NCBI GenBank assembly: GCA_028871055.1
Contig: JAGWON010000008.1
Location: 84,057 to 148,056, forward strand
From: Alphaproteobacteria bacterium
GTDB taxonomy: Bacteria; Pseudomonadota; Alphaproteobacteria; ATCC43930; CGMCC-115725
DNA: 64,000 nucleotides
Direction of reading: 5' to 3'
Shown: in pieces, positions 60,698 through 64,000 of the stretch
Numbering within the stretch: the stretch's first letter is position 1
Layout of the letters: the number at the start of each line of letters is the position of its first letter
The notes under the pieces: model-generated
What the model was told of the DNA's origin: nothing
The model's database searches: none
The model's input: only the letters and a program-made list of their open reading frames with translations
Translations under genes and position numbers: made by a program

Positions 60698-61681
60698 ATG
60701 TCACAGCATTTTCTCCTCTCCAAAGCGGCCAGGTCGCTCTCTCTGAGCGCCGTTGCCCGTATGAGCGAGGGGGAGGCGCGGGAGGCGTTTACCGCTATCC
60801 GGTGGGCCGAAACCGCCGGTAAGCCGTTCTGCCCCCGCTGCGGTTGCGCCAGCGTCTATGCGTATGCCTCTAGGCGCATCTACAAGTGCCAAGGCTGCAA
60901 GCATCAATTCACGATCACGTCCGGCACGATCTTCGCGAGCCGCAAGCTTCCCGTCCGCGACATTCTTCTAGCCATCGCAATTTTCGTAAACGGTGCGAAG
61001 GGACATAGCGCGTTGCAGCTGTCGCGCGATCTGAACGTGCAATACAAGACCGCGTTCGTCCTGGCGCACAAAATTCGCGAGGCCATCGCCAGCGAAGGCG
61101 TCTCAAAAGTCGGCGGCAATGGCAAGCCCGTCGAAATCGACGGCGCGTATTTCGGCGGATACATCAAGCCAGCTAACTGGCGCGAGCATCGCCGCGACCG
61201 TCGGCTTGCACGCAATCAGAACGGCAAGCGCCGTTGCGTAGTAGTGATGCGTGAGCGGCGCGGCAAGACGCTACCATTTATCTGCCGCACCGAAGATCAA
61301 GCCGTTCCCGAAATCAAAGATCGCGTAGCGGCCGGCAGCGTCGTCTATGCCGACGAAGCCGGCGGATGGGAACCGTTGCACGCGCGGTATCTCACGAAGC
61401 GCATCAATCACAAAGAGGCATACAGTGACGGCGAGGCTTGTACCAATCAGGCTGAGAGTTTCTTTAGCCGCATTCGCCGTGCCGAGATCGGAACGCACCA
61501 CCATATCGCCGGCCCTTATCTCGCAGCCTACGCGGATGAAATGTCGTGGCGTGAGGATAACCGGCGCACGTCGAACGGCGAGCTTTACCTAATGGCAGCG
61601 AACGCGGCGGTGAAGCACCCGACCAGCAAACAGTGGAAAGGCTACTGGCAGCGACGCGTTATCCGGGAGGCTGCGGAGTGA
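60698..61681 (+). CDS. IS1595 family transposase
   Basis: A 327-residue transposase. A zinc ribbon (C45-P-R-C48, C64-Q-G-C67) is followed by the IS1595/ISXO2-like DDE core: D148 in VEIDGAYFGG, D219 in VVYADEAGG, and N250/E253 in NQAESFFSRIRRAEIG. No terminal inverted repeats or target duplications are visible around it, and its stop overlaps the next gene by GTGA. It is therefore not a simple recent IS copy; it may be part of a larger element or domesticated. ATG 60698. Confidence 0.86.
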   Translation: MSQHFLLSKAARSLSLSAVARMSEGEAREAFTAIRWAETAGKPFCPRCGCASVYAYASRRIYKCQGCKHQFTITSGTIFASRKLPVRDILLAIAIFVNGAKGHSALQLSRDLNVQYKTAFVLAHKIREAIASEGVSKVGGNGKPVEIDGAYFGGYIKPANWREHRRDRRLARNQNGKRRCVVVMRERRGKTLPFICRTEDQAVPEIKDRVAAGSVVYADEAGGWEPLHARYLTKRINHKEAYSDGEACTNQAESFFSRIRRAEIGTHHHIAGPYLAAYADEMSWREDNRRTSNGELYLMAANAAVKHPTSKQWKGYWQRRVIREAAE

Positions 61682-62106
61682 AGCACAAGCCTGCGATGTA
61701 CGCGCTGCTCCGGCTTCATGCCGAGCTAGGCGGCAAGATCAAAGCCAACCGAACCGAAGCCAAAAAGCTGGCGATCGACATGATGCACGTTGAGGCCGTT
61801 CTCAAACTCCTTGATCCATCCTTCAATGTGCGCGTGATTGCCCCGCGACGGCGCAATAACAAAAACCCGTGGTTCAAGAAGGGCGAGATGTTCAGGCATG
61901 CGATTGACGTGCTCCGCCGCGCCAGCGGTCCCATGACGGCCCGCGAGATCACGGAAGCCCTGTTACGGTCGTGCGGCGTTGAGCCCGATACCAAGTCTGT
62001 CCGGTCGCTGTTCGGCGGCGTTCAGGGTTCGCTCCGCAACCATGACGGCGTCACCGTCAAGCGTAGCGGGGAGGGGATGCCGGCGCGTTGGAGGCTCGCT
62101 AACTAG
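61678..62106 (+). CDS. Hypothetical winged-helix-like protein coupled to the transposase
   Basis: A 142-residue protein beginning MKHKPAMYALLRLHAELGGK. Its first half is helical (EAKKLAIDMMHVEAVLKLLD). The second half reads PMTAREITEALLRSCGVEPD, with VRSLFGGVQGSLRNHDGVTV and RRVGGS-like residues, which looks like a winged helix. The GTG start overlaps the transposase stop (GTGA), so the two are coupled. I have no firm family name; similar small genes accompany some IS1595-type transposases. Its 3' end overlaps the methyltransferase gene by 8 nt. Confidence 0.65.
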   Translation: MKHKPAMYALLRLHAELGGKIKANRTEAKKLAIDMMHVEAVLKLLDPSFNVRVIAPRRRNNKNPWFKKGEMFRHAIDVLRRASGPMTAREITEALLRSCGVEPDTKSVRSLFGGVQGSLRNHDGVTVKRSGEGMPARWRLAN

Positions 62107-63856
62107 CTTCGCGCTTGTCCCTAACCATCACAGGGTTGAAATGGATTCCCTGCATCTTGCGTCCCTTGCCACCAATAAAACTGAGCGGCAATTCCGGCTG
62201 TGACGGATCAGGAATTAATGGCAGCGCGGCGGCGGCATGTCGGCGGCTAGTAGAGAACGCCGCAGATGGCAGGTGTTCTAGCGGCGGCAGCTTCGGAAAC
62301 TTTCCCTCAAAGAAATCTTCGATGGCGACGATTTGCAACTTTGGAATGTCGCCGTGCACCGTGTCCGCGATTCCGGCCGCAGCAGCTTCACGGACCATTT
62401 CTTTGGTCTGCCTATAGAGGCAAATGAACAGTCCCATCTCGGCCTTTTCGCGCCGGAGAGTGCCAGCAAACTCACGGACCATCGCCGGTCCGACATGCTC
62501 ACCACCCTTGACGGACGTAAGCATGCGACCCCAGGGGCGGCCCGGTCCGTTTGGAAAGAACAGTTCACCGTCTATGCCGCGATCCATTCCCTTCTTCTCC
62601 TCGCGGAGCGCGTGAGGATTGAAAAGATAGTTAGCCCACCACTGGAATTGGTACTTGTTGGTTTCGGCGAGGCGCTTCGCGGACTCAAAGTCGCCAGGAA
62701 TACCTTCGATTTTGTATTTAGGCCGCTTGGCGAAATTCTCGCCCAACCGAGCCTCAATGACCTTCATAGCATGGATAGCAATGTCGATGCCGGTCCACTG
62801 ACGGTCAGCGCGCTGCGCGGCCTCGACTGTTGTGCCGCAACCGCAGAATGGGTCTAGAACAAGATCGCCCTCATTTGACGACGCGCGGATGATGCGATCT
62901 AGGAGTGCAATCGGCTTCTGGGTCGGATAACCGATGCGTTCGATGCCCTGCGACGGAATGGGCGGGATGTCCGTAATAACGTCTTGAATCTGGACTCCCT
63001 CCATATCGTCGAGGTATCGCCTGAATCCAGGAACGCCACCCCTGGCGGGCCAATAAATCCGACCAATCGAATCAAGGTAATCCAGAGCTTTTAGTACCGT
63101 CTCGGGAACGCGCTCGCCGCCAGGGAACTTACGCGGTGGTGCCCAATGACGACCTTTCTCAGTTGGATTGTGGCCGCGCCACGCCACGCCAGATTCTCCT
63201 TTCCGCGTGCCAGCCCCGGTGAGATCGCCAACGCGAAAGCGACGGCCAGAATCGTCCGTGTATTTATAGAACGCGGACGTATAGCTTTCATCGTAAGGCT
63301 GATAGACAGGGTTCCAAGTATATTTTTCCGACGCCGTGTAGAACAGAAGCGCGTCGTGAACCGGCCCCCATCTCTTTGCCGAGTTGTGCGCGCTGGTTCG
63401 TTTCCAAATCACTTCATTGCGAAAATTCCCGGCGCCAAAAATCGCGTCGAGAAGGATTTTCAGATAATGGCTGGCGGTCGGATCGCAATGAAGATAGAGG
63501 CTTCCTGTGGGCTTCAATTTCTGATGCAGCACGGCAAGCCGAACCGCCATCATAACGAGATAGGCCATCATGTCGCTTTCGCCGAGCGCTGAGCGCAACG
63601 CGTCGATGTAGCGAGCGACGCCACCGCCTAGCTTCATGCCTTCGCGGTAGCACCATTCGGCTTCATCTCCCCATGTCCAGGTGTCCATGAAGGCGCCGGC
63701 TTGGGCCGATCTGTCATCGCGCGGGCTTCGGAACAGGACGTTGTATTGGGCTTTGCTGTTGAAGGGCGGATCAAGATAGATCAGATCGACCGATCCATCG
63801 CGAACGTCGTTCCTAAGCACGTCCAAGTTATCGCCGAAATACAGCGTATTGGTCAT
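62099..63856 (-). CDS. DNA adenine methyltransferase with a fused nuclease-like domain
   Basis: A 585-residue protein. The N-terminal 390 residues are a beta-class N6-adenine methyltransferase. Motif IV D29-P-P-F comes before motif I (LDPFCGCGTTVE, D335), with the target-recognition region between. The remainder resembles a restriction-endonuclease-like domain: GIDG with D429, then S448-V-K450-G-G and GLFICLYRQTKEM, a PD-(D/E)xK-like arrangement. One polypeptide could thus modify and cut DNA, or the nuclease part could act alone. ATG 63856 has GGGGGA just upstream; TTG 63868 would add four residues. Confidence 0.82.
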   Translation of the reverse strand: MTNTLYFGDNLDVLRNDVRDGSVDLIYLDPPFNSKAQYNVLFRSPRDDRSAQAGAFMDTWTWGDEAEWCYREGMKLGGGVARYIDALRSALGESDMMAYLVMMAVRLAVLHQKLKPTGSLYLHCDPTASHYLKILLDAIFGAGNFRNEVIWKRTSAHNSAKRWGPVHDALLFYTASEKYTWNPVYQPYDESYTSAFYKYTDDSGRRFRVGDLTGAGTRKGESGVAWRGHNPTEKGRHWAPPRKFPGGERVPETVLKALDYLDSIGRIYWPARGGVPGFRRYLDDMEGVQIQDVITDIPPIPSQGIERIGYPTQKPIALLDRIIRASSNEGDLVLDPFCGCGTTVEAAQRADRQWTGIDIAIHAMKVIEARLGENFAKRPKYKIEGIPGDFESAKRLAETNKYQFQWWANYLFNPHALREEKKGMDRGIDGELFFPNGPGRPWGRMLTSVKGGEHVGPAMVREFAGTLRREKAEMGLFICLYRQTKEMVREAAAAGIADTVHGDIPKLQIVAIEDFFEGKFPKLPPLEHLPSAAFSTSRRHAAAALPLIPDPSQPELPLSFIGGKGRKMQGIHFNPVMVRDKREAS

Positions 63857-64000
63857 GCGATCCCCCAAGGCACGGTCTTGCGACTCGCGCGGTTAGAACC
63901 CGCAGAATTTGGTTAAAAAGCGGTAAAGACTCTGTTGGTTGTGCCGCGCTAAGCCACTGACTCAACAGATAGATCGGCGACCTAGCCGAATCAGGGACAG
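63857..64000. other. Upstream region of the methyltransferase, window end
   Basis: No gene or clear promoter is seen. The sequence continues beyond the window, and the far end of the island is not reached. Confidence 0.4.

Noticed and set aside
1..64000. CRISPR arrays, tRNA and rRNA genes
   Set aside because: No regularly spaced repeats, no cloverleaf-like sequence and no rRNA signatures were seen by reading.
60622..64000. Terminal inverted repeats bounding the transposase as a simple insertion sequence
   Set aside because: No convincing pair was found between the region before 60,698 and either the methyltransferase 3' end or the window end; only a chance 7-base CTGTTGA match.

Overview
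The window is GC-rich and densely coding, and its gene content points to an alphaproteobacterium, most likely from or near the Rhodospirillales/Reyranella side of the class. The indicators are an RNase E with an acidic insert in its S1 domain, the rne / PBP1A / prfB neighbourhood, rpoH next to an rluD-type gene, a fold-III ornithine decarboxylase with a long structured leader, topA followed by an RNase R gene, GlnE, an AsmA/DUF3971 protein, and a PmtA-like phospholipid methyltransferase. No rRNA, tRNA or CRISPR array was found. The taxon is inferred from gene content only.

Layout, left half. 0-1.4 kb: a luciferase-like monooxygenase (cut by the window edge) divergent from a MarR regulator and a DUF488 gene. 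2.1-5.8 kb: a sulfate-assimilation operon on the minus strand, cysH (APS reductase type) - cysD - cysN - TauE/SafE permease. 6-10.2 kb: TonB, DUF1499, FAH-family hydrolase, a double cold-shock-domain protein and a PmtA-like methyltransferase. 10.2-17.5 kb: a tightly overlapped minus-strand operon of a molybdenum hydroxylase large subunit, CysQ, Sua5/TsaC, a D-2-hydroxyacid dehydrogenase and an acyl-CoA dehydrogenase. 17.5-23.5 kb: YedK/HMCES, a LigB-type dioxygenase, a DsbA-like protein, a BepA-like M48 protease and an aminotransferase behind a strong promoter and a leader ORF. 23.5-30.4 kb: rne, PBP1A and prfB with an intact programmed frameshift.

Layout, right half. 30.4-37.5 kb: small and large membrane proteins, a divergent ClC channel, a hybrid-less sensor histidine kinase overlapping a di-heme peroxidase, and a cupredoxin. 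37.6-48.9 kb: housekeeping block bcp-glnE / asmA-like / tyrS / anmK / rpoH / rluD-type / small membrane protein. 49.0-53.5 kb: ornithine decarboxylase with a structured leader, a DUF1194 protein, a small secreted protein and an S41 protease. 53.6-59.4 kb: rnr-topA-dprA on the minus strand.

59.4-64 kb is an accessory island. It begins exactly where recognisable dprA sequence stops and carries an unrecognised membrane protein, a DUF6471 helix-turn-helix protein, an IS1595-type transposase translationally coupled to a small winged-helix-like protein, and an adenine methyltransferase fused to a nuclease-like domain. This is the least ordinary part of the window. Its far end lies outside.

Recurring architecture: four of about eleven convergent gene pairs end on one shared CTAG tetranucleotide (stop codons of both strands overlapping by 4 nt), many same-strand genes overlap by ATGA/GTGA/TTGA, and two divergent pairs have proposed start codons sharing a CATG.
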